From the NCBI RefSeq assembly GCF_009392895.1, contig NZ_CP045488.1:2852001-2916000 (forward strand): a DNA stretch of 64,000 nucleotides, given 5' to 3'. Below, one piece after another: positions 17,050 through 26,231 of this stretch (position 1 is its first letter; each line of letters starts with the position of its first letter). The translations under genes were made by a program, and so were the position numbers. Source of the stretch: Natronorubrum aibiense (GTDB taxonomy: Archaea > Halobacteriota > Halobacteria > Halobacteriales > Natrialbaceae). Under the pieces are notes generated by a model. The model saw only the letters and a list, made by a program, of their open reading frames with translations. It made no database searches and had not been told where the DNA came from.

Positions 17050-17943
17050 TCAGGTCCGATCGACGAAGGCGACGATTCGCTCGGCGATCTCTTCGCCGGC
17101 GTCCTCCTGAAGGAAGTGGGCGGCCTCGTCGATCCAGACGTCGGGTTGGTCGCTCGCGGTCGGAATTAGCTCGCGCATCGAATCTCGGAAGCCGGACATG
17201 ATCGGGTCGTTCCTGCCGAAGAGAACGAACGCCGGCTTCTCCCAGTCGACGAGGCGCTCGTGGGCCTCGGCAAAGCGGTCCGCACCGGGCTCGTCCGGCG
17301 ATTGGGGTACCAGTCCCGGAAACGTCCGAACTCCGGCCAGCGACCGTTCGTCCGGGAACGGCGCGCGATAGGCCTCGAGGACGTCCGCCGGGTGATCATT
17401 ATAACAGCCGTTCTGGACGATACGACCGACATCTAGCTCGTCGGCTGTCGCGACCGTCTCGGCGAAGCGGTGCCAGATCTCGGGCATCTCCTGGGTACCG
17501 TCGGGGAGGACGGTGTTCATCGGCACCAGCCGCGCGAATCGCTCCGGCTGTTCGGTTGCGAGTGCCAGTCCGAGCAGACCGCCCCAGTCCTGGCAAACGA
17601 GCGTGACGTTCGTCAGGTCGAGTTCCGTGACGAACGTCCGCAGGGTCTCGTAGTGCATCTCGACGGTGTAGGCGTCGCGGTCTTCGTACTTGTCCGACCG
17701 ACCGAAGCCGATGAAATCGGGCGCGACGACGCGACCGCGCTCGGCCAGCGTCGGAATCATTTTTCGGTAGAGAAACGACCAGGTGGGTTCGCCGTGGAGA
17801 CAGAGGAACGTTTCGTCGGCGTCGTCCGCCGATTGTCCCGCATCGACGTACACCATCCGGACGTCACCGACGTCGACGTAGTCGTGGTCGTAGTCGAATT
17901 CTGGTAGCTCCTCGAATCGCTCCTCGGATGTCCGGATAACCAT
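17050..17943 (-). CDS. Haloalkane-dehalogenase-like alpha/beta hydrolase
   Basis: A 297-residue hydrolase. It carries HGEPTWSFLYR at 50-60 (oxyanion region of haloalkane dehalogenases) and the nucleophile elbow CQDWGG with Asp119 and Trp120, matching the dehalogenase Asp-Trp pair rather than a Ser hydrolase. A late DEAAHFLQED supplies the histidine. These features point to haloalkane dehalogenase or a closely related epoxide-hydrolase-like enzyme; the substrate is unknown. The ATG at 17943 was chosen because the eight residues before it in the frame are atypical. It stands alone. Confidence 0.8.
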   Translation of the reverse strand: MVIRTSEERFEELPEFDYDHDYVDVGDVRMVYVDAGQSADDADETFLCLHGEPTWSFLYRKMIPTLAERGRVVAPDFIGFGRSDKYEDRDAYTVEMHYETLRTFVTELDLTNVTLVCQDWGGLLGLALATEQPERFARLVPMNTVLPDGTQEMPEIWHRFAETVATADELDVGRIVQNGCYNDHPADVLEAYRAPFPDERSLAGVRTFPGLVPQSPDEPGADRFAEAHERLVDWEKPAFVLFGRNDPIMSGFRDSMRELIPTASDQPDVWIDEAAHFLQEDAGEEIAERIVAFVDRT

Positions 17944-18196
17944 GATCGTGCTATGACACCTCACCACACAAGCGTTTGGAATGACGAATCACCGTCTCCG
18001 AGACAGCGTCAACCGAGACGCGGATGTGGCTCAGTCCACCGATGCTGGGGACTCGAGCCATCACGGACCCTTCTCGTTCGTTGCGGCCCGTGACGAACGT
18101 CCCGGCGATGCTTCTGGAGCATTCGACCGGCACAGCCGCGGATAGCAGCTACATACGGCTTCCCCGGATGTTGCAAATAACGCGACATTCCACAAC

Positions 18197-18206
18197 AATT
18201 ATAATG
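18197..18206 (+). promoter_or_regulatory. TATA box of the biotin operon
   Basis: AATTATAATG is centred about 27 bases before the GTG at 18228. It overlaps the in-frame ATG at 18204, which makes that ATG unlikely as the start. Confidence 0.55.
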
Positions 18207-18227
18207 TCGTTAACCTCCATTACGAGT

Positions 18228-19334
18228 GTGGTTTACGAGACGAACAACAAGACGGTCGACGACGCGCTCGAGCGAGTGTTCGCCGGCGAGCAGCTCGATC
18301 GAACCGACGGGCTCGCGTTGCTGGCCCAGCCGGTCGACGCGCTCGCAGAAGCCGGCGCAGCCGTGCGCGATCACTTCGGTGACGGCACGGTCGACGCCTG
18401 CTCGATCGTCAACGCAAAGGCGGGCAACTGTGCCGAGGATTGTGGCTTCTGTGCGCAGTCGGTCCACTTCGACACCGGCATCGACACGTACGATTTCATC
18501 GGCCCCGAGAAGGTCTTAGAGGCCGCAAAGCGGGCCGAGCGCGACGGTGCTCAGCGTTTCGGCATCGTCGTCGCCGAGAAGGGGGTCTCGAAAGAACACC
18601 GACCCGACGAGTGGGAAGACGTCCTCGAGGCCATCCGACTCGTCAGAGACGAGTGTGCCCTCGAGATCGACGCCTCCCTCGGCATTCTCACCGAGGAGGA
18701 AGCCGAGATCTTGGTCGAGGAGGGGATCAACCACTACAATCACAACATCGAGACCTCACCGCGATACTTCCCCGAGATCGTCGACACCCACAGTTTCGAG
18801 GATCGGGTCGAGACGCTCGAGGTCGCCAAGGATGCCGGCATGGATCTCTGTGCTGGCGTTATCCTCGGCATGGGCGAGACGCCGACCGACCGCGTCGACG
18901 CGGCAATCGCGCTTCAGGAGATCGGCATCTCCTCGCTCCCGGTGAACGTGCTCAACCCGGTCGAGGGAACGCCGCTTGCCGAGCAGGGGGTCGCCATCTC
19001 GACCGAGGAAATTATCAAGACGGTTGCGGTGTACAAACTCCTCCATCCCGAGTCGCGGGTGCGGCTCACCGGCGGTCGCGAGGTCAATCTCGCGCCCGAC
19101 GAGCAGCATCTCCCGCTCGAGGCCGGTGCAGACGGCCTGCTCACGGGCGACTACCTCACCACGGAGGGCCAGTCGCCCGGCGACGACATCGAGATCATCG
19201 AACGGGCGGGCCTCGAGCCGAATCAGGAGACAAACGAGTTCGACCCCGAGGCGGTCAAGGCTCGCCACCGCAACGCCGCGGAGTCGTCGACTGACTCGAC
19301 AGCGAGTACAGGCGCAGAACCGAGCGACGACTGA
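18228..19334 (+). CDS. bioB: Biotin synthase
   Basis: A radical-SAM enzyme of 368 residues that inserts sulfur into dethiobiotin. The 4Fe-4S motif CAEDCGFC is at 68-75, followed by the typical AQSVHFDTGIDTYDF and, later, HYNHNIETSPRYF and LCAGVILGMGET. The C-terminal 35 residues are a Ser/Thr/Asp tail. The GTG at 18228 is preferred as a leaderless start from the TATA spacing and because VYETNNKTVDDAL matches the usual haloarchaeal N-terminus as I recall it; an in-frame ATG at 18204 would add eight residues. It leads bioB - bioU-like - bioF - bioD. Confidence 0.93.
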   Translation: MVYETNNKTVDDALERVFAGEQLDRTDGLALLAQPVDALAEAGAAVRDHFGDGTVDACSIVNAKAGNCAEDCGFCAQSVHFDTGIDTYDFIGPEKVLEAAKRAERDGAQRFGIVVAEKGVSKEHRPDEWEDVLEAIRLVRDECALEIDASLGILTEEEAEILVEEGINHYNHNIETSPRYFPEIVDTHSFEDRVETLEVAKDAGMDLCAGVILGMGETPTDRVDAAIALQEIGISSLPVNVLNPVEGTPLAEQGVAISTEEIIKTVAVYKLLHPESRVRLTGGREVNLAPDEQHLPLEAGADGLLTGDYLTTEGQSPGDDIEIIERAGLEPNQETNEFDPEAVKARHRNAAESSTDSTASTGAEPSDD

Positions 19335-19358
19335 CGACGAGACAACCCACAGAGACAC

Positions 19359-20468
19359 ATGGACGAAATCACGTTTGCAGTAGTTGGAACCGGTGGAATC
19401 GGCCGACGAGCACTCGAAGTGAGCCAACACAAAGACGCGCTGACTCCTGTCGCGGCGTGTGACCGCCACGGCACCGCGATCGATTTCGACGGCCTCGACG
19501 TCGACGAGTTGCTGGCGGCGACGGAGGGCAACATCGATAACGAGGTGGCAACGGACGGCGGTAAGCGAACTGACGGGTCGCGATCTTCGTCAGCGCTCCG
19601 CTCTGACGGCGGTGCGGGTGCGACGGCCGCTGAAGGCGGCGTCAAACAACACGGCGAGAATAAAGGCGTCGTCGCCTCCGAGCAGGCCCAGCCCAGCGAG
19701 GATTCGATTCAGGATATCATCGACCACGGCGACGGGATCGACGCCGTCCTGCTGGCGCTGCCCAACTACGAGCACGACTTCATCCCGCGAACCGCCGACC
19801 GGTTCCTCGAGGGTGGCTACTCGGGCGTCATGATCGACGTGCTCAAACGCTCGCGCGTGATCGGTATGCTGGACGAGCGCCGCGAGGCGTTCGAGGACGC
19901 CGGTATCACGTTCATCTGCGGCGCTGGGGCGACGCCCGGCCTGCTAACCGGCGCGGCCGCACTCGCGGCCCAGTCGTTCGTCGAGGTTACCGACGTCGAC
20001 ATCCACTGGGGCGTCGGCCTCAAATCGGGCTACGAGGACAACCGCGGCACCGTCCGCGAGGACATCGCCCACCTGCCCGAGTACGACATCGACACCGCTC
20101 GAGAACTCTCCGACGAGGAGATCGAAGCGATCATCGACGACCACGACGGCGTCATCGAGTTCGAGGACATGGAACACGCCGACGACATCCTCCTCGAGCG
20201 CGCTGGCGTCTGCGATGCCGAGGACGTCACTGTCGGCGGCATCTTAGACGTTCGCAGCGACGAGAAGCCGACGACGACAACCGTTTCCGTAACGGGGCGA
20301 ACGTTCGACGGCGAGACGGCGACGAACACGTTCCAACTCGGCGACGAGACGAGCATGGAAGCCAACGTCAACGGCCCGGCGCTGGGGTATCTGCAAACTG
20401 GCGTTCGACGGAACCGGGCCGGCGAGTACGGCGTCTTTGGCCCCGTGGAACTGATGCCCGGGTTCTAA
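19359..20468 (+). CDS. bioU: BioU-like NAD(P)-dependent enzyme (KAPA to DAPA step)
   Basis: A 369-residue protein with an N-terminal Rossmann fold (VVGTGGIGRRALE at 8-20). It lies between bioB and bioF, 24 bases after bioB, where a DAPA aminotransferase would be expected; no bioA is in the operon. BioU, first described in cyanobacteria and also found in haloarchaea, is a single-turnover enzyme that gives up its own lysine amino group to make 7,8-diaminopelargonate. The candidate lysine is K163 in MIDVLKRSRVIG. Residues about 63-112 are a Gly/Ala/Ser/Lys-rich insertion; without it the lysine would fall near position 120. The assignment combines motif, length and position, not a database match. 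Confidence 0.75.
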   Translation: MDEITFAVVGTGGIGRRALEVSQHKDALTPVAACDRHGTAIDFDGLDVDELLAATEGNIDNEVATDGGKRTDGSRSSSALRSDGGAGATAAEGGVKQHGENKGVVASEQAQPSEDSIQDIIDHGDGIDAVLLALPNYEHDFIPRTADRFLEGGYSGVMIDVLKRSRVIGMLDERREAFEDAGITFICGAGATPGLLTGAAALAAQSFVEVTDVDIHWGVGLKSGYEDNRGTVREDIAHLPEYDIDTARELSDEEIEAIIDDHDGVIEFEDMEHADDILLERAGVCDAEDVTVGGILDVRSDEKPTTTTVSVTGRTFDGETATNTFQLGDETSMEANVNGPALGYLQTGVRRNRAGEYGVFGPVELMPGF

Positions 20469-20585
20469 CTAACGTGTGCCGAACCGACGGCAAACGGTCT
20501 GGAACGGCGGAAGTCGTCTCTTTCGAGACGAGACAGACGAGCGCGGACACAACCCGAATCCAGGCAGAACCGTGAGAGTGAAAGC

Positions 20586-21818
20586 ATGGCGATGATACCG
20601 TTCACCCGAATGGAAGACCGCGGGTTCGACCTCGAGGCCCGACTCGAGCGGCTCGAGGATGCGACGCTGAAACGATCGTTGTCACCCGTCGACCGGGTCG
20701 CCGAGCGGGGCTACTTTGCGGCTCCCGCTGGCGGCGGCCTCCCGGTCCTCGAGTCGGACGAAGCGCTGGTGTTCGCCGCGAACAACTACCTCGGGCTGAC
20801 GGACGACCAGCGTGTCCAAGATGCGGCTCGGCAGGCCGCCGCGACCGTCGGCACGGGTGCCGGTGCGAGCCGACTCGTCACCGGCGACACGATGGTGCAC
20901 CACGACCTCGAGCGGCTGCTGGCCGAGACGAAAGGAGCCGAGCGCGCGCTCGCATTCTCCTCGGGATATGCCGCGAACGTCGGCACGATCACGGCCCTCG
21001 AGCCGAACGTGATCTTCTCCGACGAACTCAATCACGCGAGCATCATCGATGGCTGTCGGCTCACGAGTGCCGAGACGGTCGTCTACGATCACTGCGATGC
21101 TGCGAGCCTGCGTTCGAAACTCGAGGCGCGGGCGGCCACGGCCGATGGTACTGCTGAATCGTGGTTGATCGTCACCGACTCGGTGTTCAGCATGGACGGC
21201 ACTGTCGCCCCGCTGACCGAAATCTGCGACCTCGCCGAGGAGTTCGGCGCGTGGGTGATGGTCGACGAAGCCCACGCAACCGGACTCTACGCCAACGGCG
21301 GCGGCGTCGTGCAGGCGGAGGGACTCGAGGATCGAATCCAAATCCAGCTGGGGACGCTTTCGAAAGCGCTCGCGAGCCAGGGCGGCTACGTCGCGGGCAG
21401 CGAAGCGCTGATCGAGTGTCTGGTCAACGACGCTCGCTCGTTCGTCTTCTCGACCGGTCTCGCCCCGCCGGCCGCCGCGGCCGCGAGCGAGGCGCTACAC
21501 ATCGCCCGCCACAGCGACGCTCGAGAACGGCTCTGGGAGAACGTCGTCCACCTCCGGGACGGCCTCGAGTCGATGGGCTATACGGTCGTCGGAGACTCAC
21601 AGATCCTCCCCGTGCTCGTCGGCGACCGACAGGACGCCCTTGCACTTGCGGACGGACTTCGAGAGCGAGACGTCGTTGCGCCGGCGATTCGGCCACCGAC
21701 GGTCCCCGAGGGAACCAGCCGGATTCGAGTCGCGCCGATGGCGACTCACGACCAAGACGACATCGTCACCTGCCTCGAGGCGTTCCGGGCGGCGGGTGAG
21801 GACATCGGGCTAATCTGA
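20586..21818 (+). CDS. bioF: 8-amino-7-oxononanoate (KAPA) synthase
   Basis: A 410-residue alpha-oxoamine synthase, PLP-dependent, condensing pimeloyl-CoA (or thioester) with alanine. Landmarks are ANNYLGL near 65-71, TGAGASRLVTGD near 90-101, SDELNHASIIDG near 145-156, VDEAHATGLYA near 226-236 and the Schiff-base K260 in GTLSKALASQGGY. It is 117 bases after bioU-like and three bases before bioD, so bioF-bioD are surely co-transcribed; the larger gap could hold a second promoter, though none is clear. Glycine C-acetyltransferase is the close alternative, but the operon decides for BioF. Confidence 0.93.
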   Translation: MAMIPFTRMEDRGFDLEARLERLEDATLKRSLSPVDRVAERGYFAAPAGGGLPVLESDEALVFAANNYLGLTDDQRVQDAARQAAATVGTGAGASRLVTGDTMVHHDLERLLAETKGAERALAFSSGYAANVGTITALEPNVIFSDELNHASIIDGCRLTSAETVVYDHCDAASLRSKLEARAATADGTAESWLIVTDSVFSMDGTVAPLTEICDLAEEFGAWVMVDEAHATGLYANGGGVVQAEGLEDRIQIQLGTLSKALASQGGYVAGSEALIECLVNDARSFVFSTGLAPPAAAAASEALHIARHSDARERLWENVVHLRDGLESMGYTVVGDSQILPVLVGDRQDALALADGLRERDVVAPAIRPPTVPEGTSRIRVAPMATHDQDDIVTCLEAFRAAGEDIGLI

Positions 21819-21821
21819 CCG

Positions 21822-22502
21822 ATGAGCGACCCAATCGCCGTCGTCGGCACCGATACCGGCGTCGGCAAGACCGTCGTGACCGCGGGCCTGACGCGCTGGC
21901 TTCGCGAGCGAGGCGTCGACGCGCGGGCGATCAAACCTGCACAGACTGGCTTTCCGCCGGACGACGACGCTGGTTTCGTCACCGAGGCGTGTGGCGACCC
22001 CGACGCCGCGACCTGTTGTCGATACCTCGAGCCGCCGCTCGCGCCGCGCGTGGCCGCCGCTCGAACGGGCGCGGAACTAACGTACGACTCGATTTTGACA
22101 GCCTGTCGGGACGCAGTTGCCGACGTCGACCGCCCGATCGTCGAAGGCATTGGCGGGCTCCGCGTGCCACTCGCTGGCGACCACGAGGTGATCGACCTCG
22201 TCGACGACCTCGAGGCGACGGCGCTCGTTGTCACCCGATCCGGACTCGGCACGCTCAACCACACCGCGCTCTCGGTCGAGGCCCTCGAGCGCCGCGGGAT
22301 CGACGTTGCCGGAATCGTCTGCAACGAGTACGAAGGCGCGACAGTCGCCGAACGAACTAACCCTCCCGAACTCGAGCGAATGACCGGCCACGACGTCGAG
22401 ACCGTCCCACCGCTCGAGGGCGAGACGCCACAGGCGCTGGCCGACGGCGTCGCTGACGGGCTTTCAACGGCGTTTTTAAAACAGATCGGACTGGACGACT
22501 GA
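21822..22502 (+). CDS. bioD: Dethiobiotin synthetase
   Basis: A 226-residue ATP-dependent carboxylase that closes the ureido ring of dethiobiotin. The P-loop is GTDTGVGKT at 8-16; KPAQTG near 38-43 and EGIGGLRVPL near 109-118 are substrate and metal segments; TRSGLGTLNH is the usual nucleotide-base region. It starts three bases after the bioF stop, the last step but one in this operon. Length is normal. No sign of decay. Confidence 0.93.
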   Translation: MSDPIAVVGTDTGVGKTVVTAGLTRWLRERGVDARAIKPAQTGFPPDDDAGFVTEACGDPDAATCCRYLEPPLAPRVAAARTGAELTYDSILTACRDAVADVDRPIVEGIGGLRVPLAGDHEVIDLVDDLEATALVVTRSGLGTLNHTALSVEALERRGIDVAGIVCNEYEGATVAERTNPPELERMTGHDVETVPPLEGETPQALADGVADGLSTAFLKQIGLDD

Positions 22503-22508
22503 TGTGAC

Positions 22509-22709
22509 CTAGTCGGCCGACGGCATCGGCCGTTCCTTGCTGGCTACCCCTGGCCCGCCGTCGATCGAACTGTCGAGTCCAGTCTCGTACAGGTCGATGA
22601 ACTCGGTGACGATTTCGGACTTTCTGTGCTCGACCTCGAGGTGCACGTGGAGGGACGTCCGTTCGTCGTACGTTGCCGTACAGAGGGGGCAGCAATGTCG
22701 ATCGTTCAT
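22509..22709 (-). CDS. Small C2H2 zinc-finger protein
   Basis: A 66-residue protein. Its N-terminal half has CPLC followed by 13 residues and HLEVEH, a C2H2-like finger, then a helix (IVTEFIDLYETGL) and a loose tail. Such tiny zinc-finger proteins are frequent in haloarchaea and may bind nucleic acid or protein. It is convergent with bioD, six bases away. It may be separate from the upstream rfcL, about 100 bases away on the same strand. Confidence 0.65.
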   Translation of the reverse strand: MNDRHCCPLCTATYDERTSLHVHLEVEHRKSEIVTEFIDLYETGLDSSIDGGPGVASKERPMPSAD

Positions 22710-22813
22710 TCGTTACTCACCGTCACGTGTTAACATGGGTCTGCAACGTAATAGTGTTGGTTGTAATTGTCGCCGACAGATCCCCACAGGTGCTACACCG
22801 GCACTACAGCGTG

Positions 22814-24298
22814 CTACATGAAATCGCTCAGTCCGGCCTGTCCGTCGTCGGTGTCGTCGGCCGCAGATTCCGAAGCGGTCGTCTCGGCCTCCGACTCCGC
22901 GGCTGCCGCGAGTGTCTCCTGATCGCTCGAGCCGTCACCAGCGTCCGTTTCGGTTTCGGTGGTGTCAGTGTCGTCGCTCGAGTCGCCGGCATCGAAGAAG
23001 GCACCGCCGGAGTGTTCGACCGTCTCCTCGGCCAGCAACTCCTCGGCGTCCTCGACGATCGACTGGACCTTGTTGGTGTCTTTGCCGCTGCCGGTGACGA
23101 AGGAGACCTCCTTTTCGTCGAGTTCGTAGACGGCGGCCATCCGGACGGTCAGCTCGCGGTTCGTGCAGTGGTGGGTCATCGCCGAGAGGAACGGCAGGAT
23201 CTCCCGCCGGGCAGTCGCGACGCTCGTCCCTTCGCGTTCGGCGATGCGTTCGGCGATGGCGTCGCGGGTGTTCCGGGTGCCTTTGGTACGCCCGAGTTTT
23301 GACCAGTAACTCGGCGGACCGTAGCGGGTCCAGCCACCCTTGTGCCCGCGGCGAGAGGCAGCGACGCCGGCGGTCATGTTGTCGGTCGCGTACCGCCAAA
23401 ACGAGTAGTTCTGGGTCGCCCGGACACGGCCGAGCCAGCGGTCGGCATTCGAGAGGAACTCGTAGGCATCGGCCAACTCCGCGCCTTCGTAGTCTTTGGG
23501 CACGTTGTCTTCGATCCAGTTCAGCATCTCGTCGGGATTCTCGTCGACGTCGTAGGACGCCCGCAGCGCGCCTTCGGCGTCTTCCTCTTTGATGAGCGCA
23601 TCGAGGAAATCGAAAATCCCCTCGGTGGTGTCGCGTTCGCCCGTGACGACGTCGTCGACGGTGAGCCGGCTGGTCTCCTCGGCGACTGCCTGCAGGTCGT
23701 TGACCGCCGACCGCAGGTCGCCGCTGGTCGCGTCGGCGATTTTCTTCAGGGCGTCCTCCTCGAACTCGATCTCCTCGCGCCGACAGATGTCCCGCAACAC
23801 GGGGACTATCGAACGCTTCGAGACGTCGCGGAACTCGATCGTCTCGCAGGCGTTTCGCAGCGACTGGCTCATGTCGTAGAACTCGTTCGCGACGAGCACG
23901 ATCGGCTGGTTCGCGTTCTTGACGACCCGCGTCACCTCCCTCGAGCCGCCGTAGTCGGCGTTGCCGTGGAAGTTGTCCGCCTCGTCTAGGATGACGAGTC
24001 GACGACCGGCCCCGCCCGCGGTGAGCGTGCCGCTCTGTGCGGCCTCGCCCGCGATCCGTTCGATGACGTCGGCCTTCCGGTTGTCACTGGCGTTGAGTTC
24101 CATGACGGGCCAGCCCATGTCGTTACCCAGCGCGTGGGCGGCGGAGGTCTTTCCGACACCCGGACTGCCGTGGACGATCACCGCCTCCCGGTGGTCGTCC
24201 CACGTCCGCGCCCACTCCTCGAGCTGGTCGCGGGCTTTGTTGTTCCCACGTACCTCCGACAGCGTCGTCGGTCGGTACTTTTCGGTCCAGTCGCTCAT
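22814..24298 (-). CDS. rfcL: Replication factor C large subunit (clamp loader)
   Basis: A 494-residue AAA+ ATPase that loads the PCNA sliding clamp together with small RFC subunits. The Walker A GSPGVGKT is at 44-51, Walker B ILDEAD ends at residue 108, and the sensor region SGDLRSAVNDLQ is near 212-223. The collar domain follows. Residues 425-485 are an acidic linker, and the end QAGLSDFM fits a PIP box for PCNA binding. Start and length fit the family. No problem seen in the sequence. Confidence 0.95.
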   Translation of the reverse strand: MSDWTEKYRPTTLSEVRGNNKARDQLEEWARTWDDHREAVIVHGSPGVGKTSAAHALGNDMGWPVMELNASDNRKADVIERIAGEAAQSGTLTAGGAGRRLVILDEADNFHGNADYGGSREVTRVVKNANQPIVLVANEFYDMSQSLRNACETIEFRDVSKRSIVPVLRDICRREEIEFEEDALKKIADATSGDLRSAVNDLQAVAEETSRLTVDDVVTGERDTTEGIFDFLDALIKEEDAEGALRASYDVDENPDEMLNWIEDNVPKDYEGAELADAYEFLSNADRWLGRVRATQNYSFWRYATDNMTAGVAASRRGHKGGWTRYGPPSYWSKLGRTKGTRNTRDAIAERIAEREGTSVATARREILPFLSAMTHHCTNRELTVRMAAVYELDEKEVSFVTGSGKDTNKVQSIVEDAEELLAEETVEHSGGAFFDAGDSSDDTDTTETETDAGDGSSDQETLAAAAESEAETTASESAADDTDDGQAGLSDFM

Positions 24299-24531
24299 TA
24301 CGCCGTGATTAGGGTGAGTCGCGTTTAGTGGTTGCGGAGCGTCTCGTCGGTCGGCCCTGCCGTGGTGTTTCGTGAGAAGTACAGCTGTGCGATCAGTGTA
24401 TAACCCGGTTCAGTCGATCGTATATTAACGACTTGCTCACGCTCTTCGCGACGTTCCTCGGTTCTCCATCCGTCGACCCGATAGCGTTCCAGCAGGTGAT
24501 ACCGGCGTTGTGAATTCGCTGCGCTGGCCGA

Positions 24532-25897
24532 TCAGCCAGCCGATTCCTCTGTCTCTGCACTCACGTCACGAACAGCCACGTCCGAGATCCGCGTCCCGTC
24601 AACGCCTTCGACAGTCAACTCGTAGCCGTCGGCTTCGATCGTATCGCCGACTTCCGGGGCCCGACCGAGACGGCTCAACACCAGTCCACCGATAGTTTCG
24701 AACGCGTCGCTCTCGAACGACGTGCCGAGGAGTCCGTTGATGTCCTCGAGTAAGACGCCGCCGTCGATGGCGTAGCGACCGTCGTCGCGTTCGTCGATCG
24801 AGGGTTCCACCGACGCGACGTCGAACTCGTCTCGAATCTCGTCGATGAGCTCCTCGATCACGTCCTCGATGGTCAACACGCCCTCGAACGCGCCCCACTC
24901 GTCGATGACGACGGCGAGGTGGACGTTCTGGCGACAGAACTCGGCGAGTATCTCGTCGATCCGGCGGGTTTCGGGCACGATGAGGGCGTCTCGAGCGAGG
25001 TCGCGTGCGGTCGGTTCCGCGCGCCGATCCTCGGCTGCCGAGCGGTCGTCTTGGTTCGTTTTTTCGATGGCCTGAAGCACGTCTTTCGCGTGCACGAACC
25101 CGATAACGGGCTGGTCTGCGTCCTCGTCGACGACGGGGAATCGGGTGTAGCTCCCGCTCGCGGCGACGGTTCGAAGCTCCGAGAGGGGCATGTCCGCGCT
25201 GACGGTGGCGACGTCCGGACGCGGAACCATCACCTCGCGGGCGACCGTGTCGTCCAGTTCGAAGACCGATTCGATCATCTCGACTTCGTCCATGTCGACG
25301 GCCCCCTGTTCGCCCGATTGCGAGACGATGCGGATGATTTCCTCTTGGCTGTGGCTCTCGTCGCGCTCCGAGGCCGGGGCCACGCCGATGAGCCGCGTGA
25401 AGTAGTTCGCCGTCCCGTTGAACACGACGATACCGGGGATGAAGATGTAGTAGAAGAACTTCATCGGTGCGGCGACCAGCAGCGCGATCCGTTCGGCGTC
25501 AGCGATGGCGAGCGTCTTCGGCGCGTTCGCCGAAGACGACGTGCAGGAAGGTGATGACGCTGAACCCGATCGCGATGGCGACCAGATGAATCGAGCCCGC
25601 CGGAAGCACCGATCCCAGCACGGGCTCGAGTAGCGAGGCGATCGCCGGTTCGCCGACCCAGCCCAGCCCCAGCGAGGCGATCGTGATGCCGAGTTGCGTC
25701 GTCGCGAGGTAATCGTCCAAGTTCTCCTCAGCTTCTTGGACGAGCTTCGCGAACGACCGACCCTCCTCGACGAGCGACTCGATCTACGTCGACCGGATAC
25801 GGACGTACGCGAACTCCGCCGCGACGAAAAAGCCGTTCAGGAAGACCAGAAAGAGCGCAAAGAGGAGTCGACCGAGCGAGAAGGCGATGTCGACCAT
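24532..25897 (-). pseudogene. CNNM (DUF21) / CBS-pair / CorC_HlyC membrane protein, disrupted
   Basis: The full frame would start at the ATG at 25897 and give roughly 450 residues. Codon 38 (25784-25786) is TAG between RIRST and IESLVEEGRSF, where this family has one continuous helix. Near 25525 the reading frame shifts: HVVFGE should continue with LAPKTLAIADAERI, which appears in another frame, as if two bases were lost. From 25464 the rest is intact: two CBS domains (EVMVPRPDV onward, GVLTIEDVIEELI) and the CorC_HlyC end. The intact family is a possible Mg2+/Co2+ exporter. The C-terminal half could still be made as a fragment from 25464, but the membrane part cannot. Confidence 0.85.
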
Positions 25898-26231
25898 CGA
25901 ATCACGCCCACCCGACTCGAGCTACACGGGACCCTCGACACCCTGCCGAGGCCATGCGCTCTTCGAGCCTCAGTTCCGTCGTGACGGGCGCTTCCTCGGT
26001 AGAACGGACGGCACCGTGAAGCGCCGGGACACCGGTGGGACTCCTAGCTTCCGTGAATGCAATCATACAGTCACTTGTGTCACGAATTATAAAACCGTGG
26101 CGCTGACCATTGCGGGTGGTGACGACCAATGCAAGTGCTTTTTGACCGATTGACGCCTCCACCTGTGGTTCCGAACGGAGAGGCGATCGCACACCCAGTG
26201 TGGCTAATTGTATCGATCCCGAACGGCGGGT
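25898..26231. other. Intergenic stretch between divergent genes
   Basis: This 334-base gap lies between the broken CNNM gene and the CinA-like gene. It has an AT-rich tract CGAATTATAAAACCG near 26080-26100 that looks like a TATA element, but it is over 130 bases before the CinA-like start. No convincing gene, repeat or RNA is seen. Confidence 0.4.

Noticed and set aside
18204-18227. ATG at 18204 as the start of bioB
   Set aside because: The ATG lies inside the TATA box; the GTG at 18228 is at the usual leaderless distance.
24532-25464. Intact 310-residue CBS-CorC protein as a normal gene
   Set aside because: Its first residues are the middle of a membrane domain whose start lies in another frame upstream, so it is the surviving end of a broken gene.
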